This document shows, piece after piece, positions 22,901-46,100 of a stretch of DNA of 64,000 nucleotides. The stretch lies in the NCBI RefSeq assembly GCF_041296385.1, contig NC_091022.1:24261967-24325966 (forward strand), given 5' to 3'. The position numbers were made by a program, and so were the translations under genes. This DNA comes from Aphelocoma coerulescens (taxonomy: Eukaryota > Chordata > Aves > Passeriformes > Corvidae). The notes beneath the pieces were generated by a model. The model made no database searches. It was not told the DNA's origin and saw nothing but the letters and a program-made list of their open reading frames with translations. Each line of letters begins with the position of its first letter. Position 1 is the first letter of the stretch.

Positions 22901-25900
22901 GGACGTCCCGCTCAGTGCCACCCCAGGGGTGACAACCAAAACCCGTGTGTGCCCAGGAGTGTGGTCCTGCCACCAGCTCTGCCTCAGTCCCCAGCGAGGA
23001 GCAGAAGAAAAATCTGAATTGCTCCTCCGAGAAATTAATCTTTCCCTGTTTTAGCTCAGCCCGACCTAGAAGAACCACCCCCCTCTGGGTTGGTTTTTTT
23101 CCCCTGTGGAGTGTTTAGAGGGAAAATTACAGCAAATGTGTTGCAAAGAAGCTGTGGGAGACAAGGGCCAGACCTACAGCAGGGCAAAGTCGGCAGGCAG
23201 GGCTGGAATGGTTTTAGGCAGGATTTGCCAGGCTGCCCTCTCCTCCCTCTGGTCTGGGGTGCGTGGGCAGAGAAAATTTCATCTGCCCAACCATGGGCAG
23301 TAAAACAGAAACAGTAAAAGGTTGGGAGCTGTGCTGGTTCCTCCTGGCAGGGTGCAGAGTCAGGGGGACTTTTGGCTGGAGAAGTAACAGCTGAGCTGCT
23401 GGAGAGAGAAATGGCAATGGGAACAAAGCAGCTGCAGTGCTCGTGCCCTCCCTTGGTGGCTGTGGTCCTGGGGTGGTGACATGGACTGGGGCTGGGTGGA
23501 AGGACAGCACTGACCACCAGGACGGGGACAGGAGGTGAAATATGCCTCTCCCAGGACCTGCTCCCGCCCCACACCAAACGTCCCACTGCCCCATTTCACA
23601 TCCCTTTTCCTCAGTCCCCTTCATCCCCAGGGATGAAACCTGGATGGCCCAAATGCCATCTGTGGCTTTGCAGGCACAGGCTGGGTGAGGGAAACCAGCC
23701 ACCCCAGCAGCAAAATGATCCTGGTGAAATGCTGAAGCTCATGTCCTGGGGTTACATCCGAGTAAAGGCTTCCTCAGCCTTTAAAGCTCATCAGCTGCCC
23801 TGCAAAGGACCCTTCCCTGCTCCCTCCCTGCCTCAGTTTCCCTTTTGTAAAGCTGGGGGAGATAAAAAGGAAAGAAACCCCCAGTCTCCTCTTGTGCCTG
23901 AGGACTTTCTTGTGGCTGTGCTGTGGGGTTGGTTCCAGTTCCACAAGTCTTGGAGGAGAGGGAGACCTGGCAGTTGTTCTGATGCTCATCCATGTGTCTC
24001 TGTACATCTCTCTGCCCTTCCCTCCTTGTCAGAGTGCAGCACCTGTGGCTGTCCAACGCCTTCTGCAAAGGGGTCTTGAGTCCAGAACCAGCCCCAGCTG
24101 GGATCTGTGCGCTGGGAGAGAGGCAATGCTGGGAGCCCAAGGGGTTCGAGGCAGTTTTTGGCAGCAGCCCCCATTTTGGAGGCTCAGCCCTCTGTCTCAG
24201 GGCAGGAGGTGCAGGCAGTGTGAGCAGCAGGGATTATGGCTGCTATAAAAAGCACCAGCATCTCTCGTCTCTGTTCCCTAAGGCGCTTAGGAGAGGAAAG
24301 AGGGAATTAAAGAGCAACCTCCTGCACTGAAGAGGTGCAGGGATGGGAGCAGTCGGAATAGCCTGGCACACTCATCAGACCCCTTCCCCCTCAGCATCCC
24401 CAAAAATCCCCAAAGAAGCCTCCCCTCCCCCCCCCCCCACTCTTCCTGGTCGCTGCTATTGTATGACCAGACACTTGTCCCCTGCTCAGAGGTTGTGGGG
24501 GGCAAGGAGAGGGCTGAGGCGGACAGCTGAGCCTGGAGAGAGGGTCCTGGTGGAAGGGCACACGAGGGTGCTGTACCATTTGCACACCCCTAACAAAAAC
24601 ATAGAGTTTTCTCTTCCCCATCCTCACAGCCTCACTCATCTGCCTGGTCCTGTCCTGCCACCCCACTTCAAAGGTCCTCTGAGGGTACTGGAGATGTCCT
24701 CCAAAATGCAGCCAGCTGCATGGGTGCATGGCTGGGCAGGAAAGCACTGAATTCTTGGAGGGACAGGGGTTGTGGCAGCCAAAAGCCACACTCTGCCTCC
24801 GGTGTCTGGAGGCAGAATGGCTCCGCGGTCTTGGGGCTCTCTGATAGGCTCACAATCATCCTCAGAGCTCAGCACTAGTGTCTGGTGATATGTCTGGGGA
24901 CAAATTAGGGGGAAGGCAGGTGCCAGATTATGGCAATGATGCAGGGATGGGGGGATGTGGAGGAAGGGGATGTGGGAAACTGCTGTCCTCCATGGTGTTC
25001 CCCCGTCCATGGCAGGTTCCAGGGGGGTCAGTTCCAAAAGCAGCCACAGCCACGGGGTCCTGTAGAGCTCTGGTGCCAGCCCTGGCTCCTGGCATTGACC
25101 AGGTGTGACCCCGCGGCTGAGGGAGGGGTTTGGTGTTTCACCTCACCATGGACACTGCCATAACATCACCCAGTGCTTGGTCAGTCCTGGAGATGGACAC
25201 AGCACCAGGATCCCTCCTGGCACCCCTGCAAATGAGGGGCTTCAAAGAGGCTGAGGGGAAGGGGCTGAGGGCACTTCCTCGCCAGCCCCTTCCCAAAATT
25301 GCGCAGTCTGGCGGACCCCGGTGCAGGTGGCCACAGGAGGGAGCTGGGCTCCTTCCTTCTGCTCCTGCTCAGAGGACAGTGGCCTCGGGTGGGTGACAGC
25401 CACGCCGGCCCTGCATGCGAGTTGCTGCTTGGTGCAGGAGCATCTCCTGGGGTTCAAACCACGTCATGTGGGACCCCAGATGTCTCAGGAAGGGAGCAAG
25501 AGCCCGGCTGGAGTGGAGGTGGCTGCCTCCATGCCCAGGGAAGCCTCCACCTTATTTCCAGCAGTTGATGGGTGATGGGTTCACAGTGCAGGTGAGTCCT
25601 TGGGCTGTTGCTGCAGCCGTGGGGGGACCAGTTGTGCCCAGTGAGTGGCATGTCCCCATGGCAGGAACGAGTCCCTCTGTGAGCAGTGCCAGTGTGAGAC
25701 AGTGTCCCACTGTCCCTCCTGAGCGGTGGCCAGAGGCACCTGGGTGACCCCGATGTCCAGCCTGCTGATGTTGAAAGAGCAGGGGAGCAAGGAAACCAGC
25801 CCCTCACTATGCAGCCTCCTGTCCCCCAGGAATCTGGACCTTCCCAGTTTCCAGCTCTGGTGCTGCAACCCTATTCCCAATAGCTGAGAGTTACTGGTGG

Positions 25901-26110
25901 GTTCATGCCCCAGCACCCCCCTCGTGCTGCCAGGGCATCGCTGTCCAGCTCCCCTCCACAGCCCCAGCAGCACAGGAGAAGCCTGGCAGCTGCCAGAGCA
26001 GCCACGCTACAAAGCCAGGGCCAAAAAAACGGAGAAAGATGATGGTGGCAGGACACTGTGTCTGATGGGAAATGGTTAATTACGGGGGGGAGGTCCAAGG
26101 TACTGTCCTC
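19986..26110. other. Intergenic space between convergent LURAP1 and the unknown membrane-protein gene
   Basis: I find no exon chain, RNA gene or mobile element in this stretch of about 6 kb. Open frames are short and overlap on both strands. There is an 11-base run of C near 24429. The region presumably holds the 3' ends of the two convergent genes; a minus-strand AGTAAA (plus-strand 26114-26119) is a weak candidate poly(A) signal for the gene to the right. Confidence 0.6.
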
Positions 26111-27664
26111 GCCTTTACTCGCTGAAAAGCTGACAAAGCCCCAGCATGGGACTGCTGGTAATGGCTCTCATTAAAGCCCTTGGAGCAGGAGTTTGGAACC
26201 ACATCCTGTTTCCTTAACCACTTTCAGGAGGGGAAAATGCTGTTCTGGCCCCTGCTATTAGTGATGTGCTGGGTACTGCAGGCTGGGAAAAGGCAGGGCT
26301 TGTCTCCTGAATGCAGAGGAAGGAATCTGGGCCATGGCCTTTTCTCAGGACTGGGTCTGTGGGACATCGGTATAACCTTTTTTTTTTAAGTTCAGGAAAG
26401 ATGTGGAGAGTAAAGTGATCTTCATCAGGGAGAGGCACAAGGAATATGCTTGGTCCCAGTGCCTCCACTCTGCTATACAGAGAAATTATGGATCCTGGTT
26501 TAAAATCCTGAGTGGGATAAGACCTGACCTTAAAATAGCAATGAAGCCATCAGCATGCTCCTTTCCCCACATGGTTTGGGAGCTTGCCCCCACATTTTCC
26601 CCTGAGCCCCTTAAAAAGTGAGGAGCAGGGATCTGCCTGGAGCTAGAAATGGGAAAGAATGTCTTCGGGCAGAGAGAAGGGCAATTTTGGTTGGTGGTGC
26701 TCTGGCAGGGAAGAGGAAGGCATCCAGGGAGAAGAGGGAGGTCTCCCTGCTCCATCAGTGCACACGGGGCTGACCCCAGTTCAGAGCCAGCACCCCTCAG
26801 GGAGGCAGAAAGTTCGGGGTTGGTGTAGGAGGTGGTCACACTGGGATGAGTCTGAAGGATGCAGACATATAAGGGCTATTTTCCCCCTTGAAGAGTTGGG
26901 ATTTCATGCAGGTGGGTCCCTGTCCTCCTCTCTAGCAACATTCCTCAGAGAAAGGGGTTGTGCCTGGTCCCAACAGAGCTGCTCCCATCAGGGGGTGCTG
27001 GGCTCAAGCAGAGCTGTGGTGGAAGGAATGTGATGGCCCTGGCCTGGCCACAGGCGTGGAGGAATAAGGCTCCCTGGGGAGTTTGGGCTGTCACCCTTCT
27101 GTCCCAGAGGCACAGGACACACGTGCTGAAATGGGCTGTGAGCTGGAGCTGCAAAACTAAAGGCAGGAGTGGTGGCCCAGGCAGGTCACCAGTGTACTGG
27201 GGGATTTGGGCCCTACTGACCCTTCTGTGCCTTTCTGCAGCTCTCAGCTCTCTGCTGTGTCCTGGGCCGGTCCCCAGAAATGCAGACACCCCCATTTCTC
27301 TGCAGCCTCCTTGTCTCCTTTGCCCTTTTCACCACCCCATTCCCACACCACTGGACAGCTGCATGCCAAAGGACCGCCCAGCCTCTCTCCAGCTCATTTC
27401 TCTTGCAAGCTTTGTTTGGTGGGTGTATTTTGCATTTGCTTTTTCTTTTTTGCTATTCACAGGGAACAAAGAGGGGGTCACAAACCCAAGGGCAGATGTC
27501 AGGACAGGGCTGACAAGCCTGGGAGAAGGGGTGATGCCACCCACCCCAGCAAGGTCTTTAAAGGCTGGTAAAACCAGGGAGAGAAGGGCTTTGCTCCACA
27601 GTGCCGGCTCTGCCCATCCCTTCCTCTCCCTGCCCGGTCCTGCAAGGTGGCTGCTGCACTTTCA

Positions 27665-27730
27665 CTGCTCCATCCTTCTGCTCCATCCCTCTACTCCATC
27701 CCTCCTCTCCATCCTGCTGCTCCATCCCGC
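27665..27730 (-). repeat. GGATGGAGCAGAA-type short tandem repeat in the 3' untranslated region
   Basis: Five imperfect copies of a unit of 12-15 bases (minus strand GGATGGAGCAG or GGATGGAGTAGAG) begin about 20 bases after the stop codon of the unrecognised gene. As transcribed, this would be a purine-rich repeat early in the 3' untranslated region. Confidence 0.7.
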
Positions 27731-27751
27731 CTGGCCCAGATGTGGCGCCGG

Positions 27752-38618
<10,867 letters not shown>

Positions 38619-38689
38619 CTGGAAAAGAAAGATAAATTGCCCTTCTCCAGCTTTTTTTTTTTTTTTCAGAGGCGATGGTCCTTGGGGAG

Positions 38690-39660
38690 AGAGAAATCCC
38701 CCCGTGGCTCTGCCCCAGGCTCGGTCAGGCGCAAGGTGTGCGGTGCCGTCCTGACTCTCCTGTCAGCGCTGCCCAGAGCGTTCGCGGAGGAGAAAAATGT
38801 TCAGACCCCACAAAGTTCAGCTGCTCCCGGTGTGTGACGGGGCCGGCGGCGCGCAGCTCCTGGCCATTCCTGCTTGGCTTTCAGCAACTTCTTTTACCGG
38901 CATCTCCCGATCGATTCCTTTAAAACCAGAACCAAGTCAGAGACACCGAGCACGCCGGCAGAGAGCCCAGCACCCGGCCCCCAGCCCAGCCCCGAAGCGG
39001 CCGGTCTCGGGTTTTACCTTAAAGACTTTTCCAAGCGAACAGATCCTCTCGCCTGCTGCTCCAGCTTGTTTTATTCAGGGCTGGGCTCCCTGCGGAGCTC
39101 CCCGCAAGCAGCCGCCGATCCGGTGCCGCTGCCCGATGCCGTGTGCGGGGTGCCGGTGGTGCACGCGTGTGCGTGTGTGTGTGTGCGGACACTCCTTCCC
39201 GTCCTCTTCCTCCCGTCCCTTCACCCTGCAGCCCTGCTGGCTCTTCCCAGCCTCCCCGGCTCCAGCAGCGAGGGGGATTAGCTGCCGGGAGGTTGGCTCC
39301 ACAACTCCTGAGCGTGCTGCGAAGCAGGCGATGCGTGGCGGGAGCGTCGGCTCAGCCTCCGCCGCTGCTCCCCGCGGAGTTAATCCTCTCGATGACAAAA
39401 GATGAGCTTTGATCCGTCTGCTGGATGTTCCCGGGGAAGGTGGGGAGCAGCCGGAGCGCTCGCGTGGGTGCGCGTGGGTACCCCAGGTCCAGCCGCCCGC
39501 GGGTGCTGAGCTCAGCCTTTGTCTGGGAGCGCTGCCGCCGGCAGGGAGGAATCACATCGCGGGCGCTGCCGGGAGCGGGGAGGACATCATCCATCCCACC
39601 GCCAGCATCCCGGAAGAGTGATGCTCCCCACAGCTCCGCTGCCTCCCCGGCAGCCTCCAC
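38690..39660. promoter_or_regulatory. CpG island, likely promoter of the unrecognised minus-strand gene
   Basis: GC content and CpG density rise sharply here compared with both flanks, with GC boxes and a GT microsatellite at 39168-39186. The island sits just upstream of the first coding exon of the minus-strand gene, as expected for its promoter. A divergent plus-strand transcript is possible, but I see no plus-strand exon chain to the right. Confidence 0.65.
39018..39110 (-). other. Probable noncoding first exon of the unrecognised gene
   Basis: A minus-strand donor (TTTAAG then GTAAAA) has its exon end at 39018, inside a CpG island. If spliced to the acceptor directly before the start codon at 38618, the frame upstream contains a TGA about 18 codons before the ATG and no earlier in-frame ATG. 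This supports the ATG in the next exon as the start. The 5' limit is unknown; a minus-strand AATAAAA near 39070 might even be a TATA-like element. Confidence 0.4.
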
Positions 39661-40017
39661 CCAGCAAAGTTTTGGCATCGGAGGGGTGCCTGGTTTGCAG
39701 AAAGCACGGAGGGTTTGAGGCTGAGCTCCCTCAGCATCTCCCCTCCCTCGTAAGGTGTCTGTGCCAAGTGGTAAGAACCAGCCTGTCCTTGGTCACCTTG
39801 ATAATGGTCTTAAACTGGTTCATGTTCCCTACAAATACATCTCATCTGCCTTGGTGATGGGATCTCTGGCATCACTGGGGTGCTGGCTTGGTTCGAAGGC
39901 AGTGGGACATATTTAAAGAGGAGGAAGAGGAAATCTCAGAGAGGGGGAATTGTCTTTCTATATTTGGAGGTGAAAATAGTGAAAATAAATCACAGCTCCA
40001 TTTTTCACCTTCTTGTT

Positions 40018-40018
<1 letters not shown>

Positions 40019-40056
<38 letters not shown>
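40019..40056. repeat. Poly(T) tract of about 38 bases
   Basis: An uninterrupted run of T. Read on the minus strand it is a poly(A), but the flanking sequence shows no recognisable retroposed gene or SINE body and no obvious target-site duplication. Confidence 0.9.
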
Positions 40057-40057
<1 letters not shown>

Positions 40058-40171
40058 GTGCTGCTCCCTCACGTAAGAAACAGCTGCCACGAGGGCAAGG
40101 AAATCACCACATTACGGCTGAAAGCAGCCAAATGGAGCTTCTGAGAAATAATAGCAAAAGATTAACTTTGT

Positions 40172-40199
40172 GTATGTGTGTGTGTGTGTGCGTGTGTTG
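40172..40199. repeat. GT dinucleotide microsatellite
   Basis: A (TG)n tract with a few interruptions, likely variable in length between individuals. Confidence 0.85.
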
Positions 40200-43100
40200 T
40201 TACCAGCCAGCAGCAATCCTGCCAGCTGCCTGGGGGTTGGAAGAGTATAGAACAAAATGGCAACATCTCTCCCATACAATAATATCAACAGGGTTTGGGT
40301 TGGTGATGGACAGATTGTGCAGCCCAGAAGCAAAGAAAATGTGGAGGGAAAAGCTTTTCTGTCCTCCCTAGAATGTGCATGGACCATGTCACAGCCACTT
40401 CTGGTGCCCAGGACCATTTAACAGCATCTCAAAATTTCTTCTCACCAGTGACGGAGCTGTGAGTGGTTACAGAAGGATATCTGGGCAGCTGCATGGATAC
40501 ATATCCTGCAGTGGGATAGGTCCTGATGTCCCCCTGCCCCCAGCATCTTGATGCCCAGAGCTGGAGCTGCTGCTCTGCCTCCAGAGCATGAAGCTGCAGA
40601 GTACTTGGAGGGCCAGAGTAGGAGTTAGGAACTAAGGGCAAATGGCTCCTCTGTCACATTCTCAGTCCTCCCACACCAGATTTCATCCTTCCAAGATGGA
40701 AAATATGGCAAGATTATTTTTTTATAAGAACTTTTCAATGTGAAGGGAGTTTTGGGCTCTGTGCAGGGGTGGCACAGTCCAGTCTGGCTTTGCCCTGCTC
40801 AGAGGCACATCCTTTTGCTGGGGTTCTTAGGAGGAAAGGACAACCCCAGGAGATGCCCACTGGTTGTTGGGGACTGAAGCTACTCTGAAGCTGTACTTTC
40901 ACCACAGCTGTTTGGTTAGTAGTTGCCATGGCACCAGTGCATCAACCAGAGGGAACAGGAGAGAATCTGGTCCAGGCTGACCCATCCCTGTGCCTGGCTC
41001 CAGCTGTGACTGTCCCAGGCAGGCTCCCACCATGCTGTGCCCCTTCATTCACAGGAGGGGATGGAGCTGAGTGATTTGGGGCAATCGGTTTGCAAAGGTG
41101 TACCTGGGAGGATTAATCAGAGCTGAGGGCAACAGGGGCAGCTCTCTGTGTGCCTGGGGACAGCTGGTGACAACAGCCCAGACCTTGCTCCAGTGGGACA
41201 TAGGGCAAACCCCCTCAGTTTCCTAGGCCTCCATTGAGTACATCTGGGAAGAGGCTGGAAAAGCACTTGGGGAAGCTCTGAGCTCTGCTGCAGACATTAA
41301 CTCCAGTAAAGGGGCTTAGGGCAACACCAAAAAAATACCCCCCCCACCATTTGTATTTCCCTGCAGCGGAAATAACGTTGGCTCCTTTCAGTTTCATTAA
41401 CACCCTTATCAATTCAAAGTGACTAAATAGATGCTTAACTGTTCATTACACAGTCTCTGCATCTCCGGTCTGAAAGGGAGCCTTTATTTCCACAATTATG
41501 GTTTCCAGCCCATTACAGAGGGAGAGAGCATGGAGAAATATACAAGTGTGGATTTTAATAACCTTATATTTCAAACTCTCTGTTATTAAAAAAAATGTTT
41601 GCATTTACTGTGATGGGGGGAAGATTAAAAGGATTGCCATGGATTCCACTTAGGGAACATTGCTAATGGTTTCAATAAATCACTTTAAATAAAAATCACA
41701 ATCTCCACAATTCCACCCAAATGCCATTTGGCAGAGGGGTTGATTATGGGAACAAAATGAATTTCGGAATTAGCTGCTTGTCCTAGTGCAATTGGACAAA
41801 TTAAATTTAGGGATACACACATATCCAATGACACACATATCTCATGCAGAAGAGCAGTGTTTTGGCCCCTGGGAAAAAGAACAAATAATGTTTTAGTGGG
41901 TCAAGACAGATCTTGTCCCTCATGATGGATGTCAAGTGTTTGTTTCAGCTATTTCCTCAGTATTTTTATTTTATGGCTTACCCTCTGTGAAGCTACAGTC
42001 AAAGCAGTGGTGTTTTATTTCCAGCAAGGCAGGATCCAACTGACTACTAGGACACGACTCTGATAATGGTTGTGTCCATGCAGAGCTGAAAAACCCCTCT
42101 GACACATCACTCGCACTGCCCAGAGCAGACAGTCTGGATTCCTGTCTGTGACTGGGACCAGATCCCAGGGTCTCTACAGAAGGTGAAGCCCAGGTTCTAC
42201 ACCATATCTGGAGATCTGATGCTGCTCCCAGCTCCATTGCTGGCTGTGTGTCCTCCTTTGTGACATGTGAGGGATGAGGAGGCCACAGGCTGTGGATGTG
42301 GCAGCATCAGTCAGGTGCAAACAGAACTGTGGAGAGGGGTGGAGAGCAGAGTTGGAGTTTATTGCTGTGCATTGTGCCATGGCTTGGGAAGGCTTCGTGT
42401 CTCTCCCTGGCTCAGAGCTATGCAATACCTCCATCTGTACTTTTGAGTGAGATATTTGTCTGCCCAAGGGTCATTTTTACAGCCTGAAGGGTTTTTTGTG
42501 TCTCTTTTCTGAGCTGGCTGCCGACTCCAAACCCTGATCCCCACCAGAGAAACCACTGCACCTGGTCAGAAGAACAGCCACAACAATTTACACCCTCATA
42601 TGGCACAAGGTAAAACAGTCATCCCAGGAGTTCTTCAGACCACTCAAATTTTAGCTGTGTAGGCTGACATCCACATTCCTATCCAGGTGCTGGCTCATGG
42701 GGGCTGCACAGCTCCTGTTCCAGTCCCTGTAGCCTTCCCCTGGATGAGGCATGCTGACCTTCATTCACTCCTGCATGGGCCAGATGCTCTTCCCTGCCTC
42801 CCTGCCTGGCTGTGCTCAGCTGCTGCACTACACCCAGGAGCAGCGACTTCATCTCTAAGCAAATTCCAGACCTGTACCAAAGTTTTGACAGCAACCTTCC
42901 TGCATGACAAGAAGTTGTGAAATATAGGCTTATACTGTATTCCCATTCCTGGCATTCATCTTGCCCAGTGATTTCTGCTTGAACAAAACAAACAAACAAG
43001 GAGCAGCAGCAATTTTTAGCGATGAATCAGAGTGAGCTATCTTTATCTATCTATATATAAAAACACCTTTTTAAAAACTTTTTTTTTTTGATGCTGTATT

Positions 43101-46100
43101 ATTCATGTTCCCAAAGCTGAAGAAGTCCAGATTATAATAATAATAGGCATAATAAACATGCCATATTAAGTGCAGTGCCTAGGAAGACTGTTCCCAGTCT
43201 GCTGTCTCTGGTAAGCAAAGTAGGGTTTTAACTCTGCATGTGGCACCATCTTATGGACAGCCTGGCTTATATAAAGGACTTGAGAGGCTGAAGGCAAGCA
43301 CAAAATTATCCAGCATGAAAAGCTGGCTTCATGAAAGAAAGGGGAACATTTTCCAAATAAACAAAGCCAGGGCAACAGGAGTAGTTACAGTGGAGGTGAG
43401 GTGGGAAGAATGAATTACATGTTTTGTTTGCACCTCTAGAAAGTGCTGCTTGGCCAGGAAATAGGTAAAAATAGCTGAAAAGCATTTGTAGGGGTTATCT
43501 GTGGGTAAGTGTGACACAAAGCAGAACAGGAAGGCCTCATCCCAACAGGTGGGAAAGTACTGTTTTTCCATGTCTCTTTTCACTCACTTTGCTATCCTGA
43601 AATCCAGTGAGAAGGTGAACCAGGCTGTGTGCATCCAACACCTCCCAAAGCCTCTCAAAGGGTTCTGGAGGGACAAGCTGGCAGTCTCTACATTTTCTGT
43701 CTTCTCTGCCATCTAAGCTGGATATGTAGATCCAAAAAAAAAAAAAAAACCAAACAAACCAACCCTCACCTGCTGTTTCTTTCAAGCAAAATGGAGAAAA
43801 ACTGTGTGGATGCAAACCTGTTGGGTTTTCAGAGAGCTTGAAAGGGCAGGACTGAGGTGCCTGTCCACCTGCTGATATCTGGGCTTCAGAAGGAAACTTT
43901 AAGTGTCAACAATGGTAGAGAAATGGAAGAAATGAAGGAATTGAGCAAGGCAAACAGGAAAACTTACCTCCTTCCCTGAAATATCCCCCTCATTGCAGGC
44001 AGAGGTAGAGGAGCAGAGACCTCCCCAGATGCCAGTCCTCATTCCCTACAGATATACCCAGGAGGGGCTCTGCTGCCTGTCCCTCACAAAGTCCTTGCTC
44101 CAGTGTTTTCTCCTCCCAGAGCAGGACCCGTTTCTAACGAGGAACCTGTAAAGTTATGCTGGTGTTTCAGGTGTGGAGGGAGAGCTGGGTAGGGTTGAGA
44201 AGTGCTGCTGGGTTGCCAGGCAGGTTACAAATGCACTCTGTGCCTCCTGATTAATCTGCCACCTCACACGAGAGGTGATGCAGTGCTCTCTTCTGCATTG
44301 CAGATTGTGCTCCCGCCGTGCCCTTTCCCCACCACCTTTCAGAACCCTCACCTGCTATTTCCCAGGCACTCATTCAGTGTCTCACAGTGCATTCATTGCA
44401 TGCCTGAGCCGGGTGTTGTTGCCTGCCCAGGCTGTGCCTGCAGACTGATCCCAACCTCACAGGTAGGAAAACAGCCCCTGGGGCCACATCCTGGCCACTC
44501 CTGCCATACAAGGCACGCTCACATTAAAGGAACTGATGGCAGAGGGGGACAGTAACATTTGCCTGTGTCCTGAATGGGAGTGAGTAACACTCCCTTTCCT
44601 GTGCTCCAAAGCAAAGCAATGTGTGCAGATGGTGGATCCTGGATGGGAATATCCAGCTGCTGTGGGTGCTGGAAAGAGGAAAGGAGTGGGCACAGCCCTC
44701 CTGGGTTGAAGGCTGACAAGGAGTGAGAGCATCCCTTTTCCCCGTTCAGGTCTGGCAAGGTCAGCCAGCTCCTGGTGAACTGTAGGAGCCCTGCACTGAG
44801 TGACAGGAGCATGAAACAGCTCCAGCCTGGCCTGAGCTCTGCTGCATCCCAGCAGGGGCATTGCCTCGAGCATCCCGTGGTGCTCCAGCTCTAGCAGCAA
44901 TGCTTCACTTGTCAGCAGCAGGCAGCTGTGATTGGCAATGGCAGCAAAATGCTTGATTACTTTGGGATAGGATAAACTCAGGAGTGGAACCAGGAAAAGA
45001 AAAAAGTATTTTCAACAAGTATGGAAACCACTTTTAACCCATGCGCAGCCAGAGGTGGGATTTCATCCCTTCCATCTTTTTATTTTGTGATGGAAGTGCT
45101 GCATGTTGTTTTTTTTACCAATCTGCCTGCCTACTGCTACCAAGGAGTAATTTAGCCAGGGAAATGTTCACTTGAAGTTTGAGTTGAAGCCCCAGGAGAA
45201 GTCTGAAATTAAGAGTGAAGGTGACCTTCCTAATGAGCAGGGCAGGATTTTTTTGGCATAAGCTGTTTACCATACGGAGACAGAATCCTTTGACTCCTGC
45301 ACTTTACTGCTATGAAGGTATTAAATGTCTACTAATGCTACATCAAATTGTCCACAGCTCACAAAAGCCCTTGGTTTTTAAAATGTTGGTTGCATTGTGT
45401 GTCCTTCTGGCTGAACCTGCTGTTCCCCAGATGAAGGTCTCCCATCAGTGAGGAGCTCTGCAGTCAGTTCCTGTCCTTTTGAGTTATGGCTTTTCCTGGT
45501 GACTCCAACTTGAGTCTTCCTCACTGCAGCTGCAATCCACATCTTCTCTGTGCCATCAAGCACAGGGTGCTTCATATTTCCTTTTTTCCTTGGAGCACTC
45601 TTTGATGCTTTTGATGGACAGAGTCATCTATAGGTAAGTCTAAAAATTACTTTACTTGCATTATTTCTTTCATCAGAGAGAAGAGCAAAAAACTAAGCCA
45701 CATGCACTAAGTCCATGCACATTCAGACAATTGAGGAAGAGCAGGTGAGTGATGGAACAGCAGCCTCTCTGTTCAGGGTGATGCTGAGCTTCAATGACAT
45801 TGCACACAGACCTTTCCTCCAGAACTGAACTCTGCTGAAGGTGACCTTGGGATCTGAGCAGAGAGAGCCCAAATGCTGAGATTTCTGTCTCAAAACCAGG
45901 TCTGTCTGTGCAGTTGTGCCCTAAGGAAAGGAAGCCTGACCTCAGCAGCCAGACATCCTATAGTTCCCATCCTCGGCTACGCCTGCTTTCAGTTACCCTA
46001 TGCAACTACTGCTTGCTCATGCCAATGAAGCAGAAGCCTCCCCTTTCCATAGCTGAATGCACTCTGCTCCTCTGCACATTTCCTTCTATTCCCTGACCTG

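Noticed and set aside
38797..39405. A 202-codon plus-strand open frame in the second CpG island
   Set aside because: Low-complexity Arg/Pro/Ser/Cys composition running through a GT microsatellite; typical of CpG-island shadow frames.
40019..40056. Poly(T) as the tail of a processed pseudogene on the minus strand
   Set aside because: No gene-like sequence or target-site duplication is recognisable next to it.
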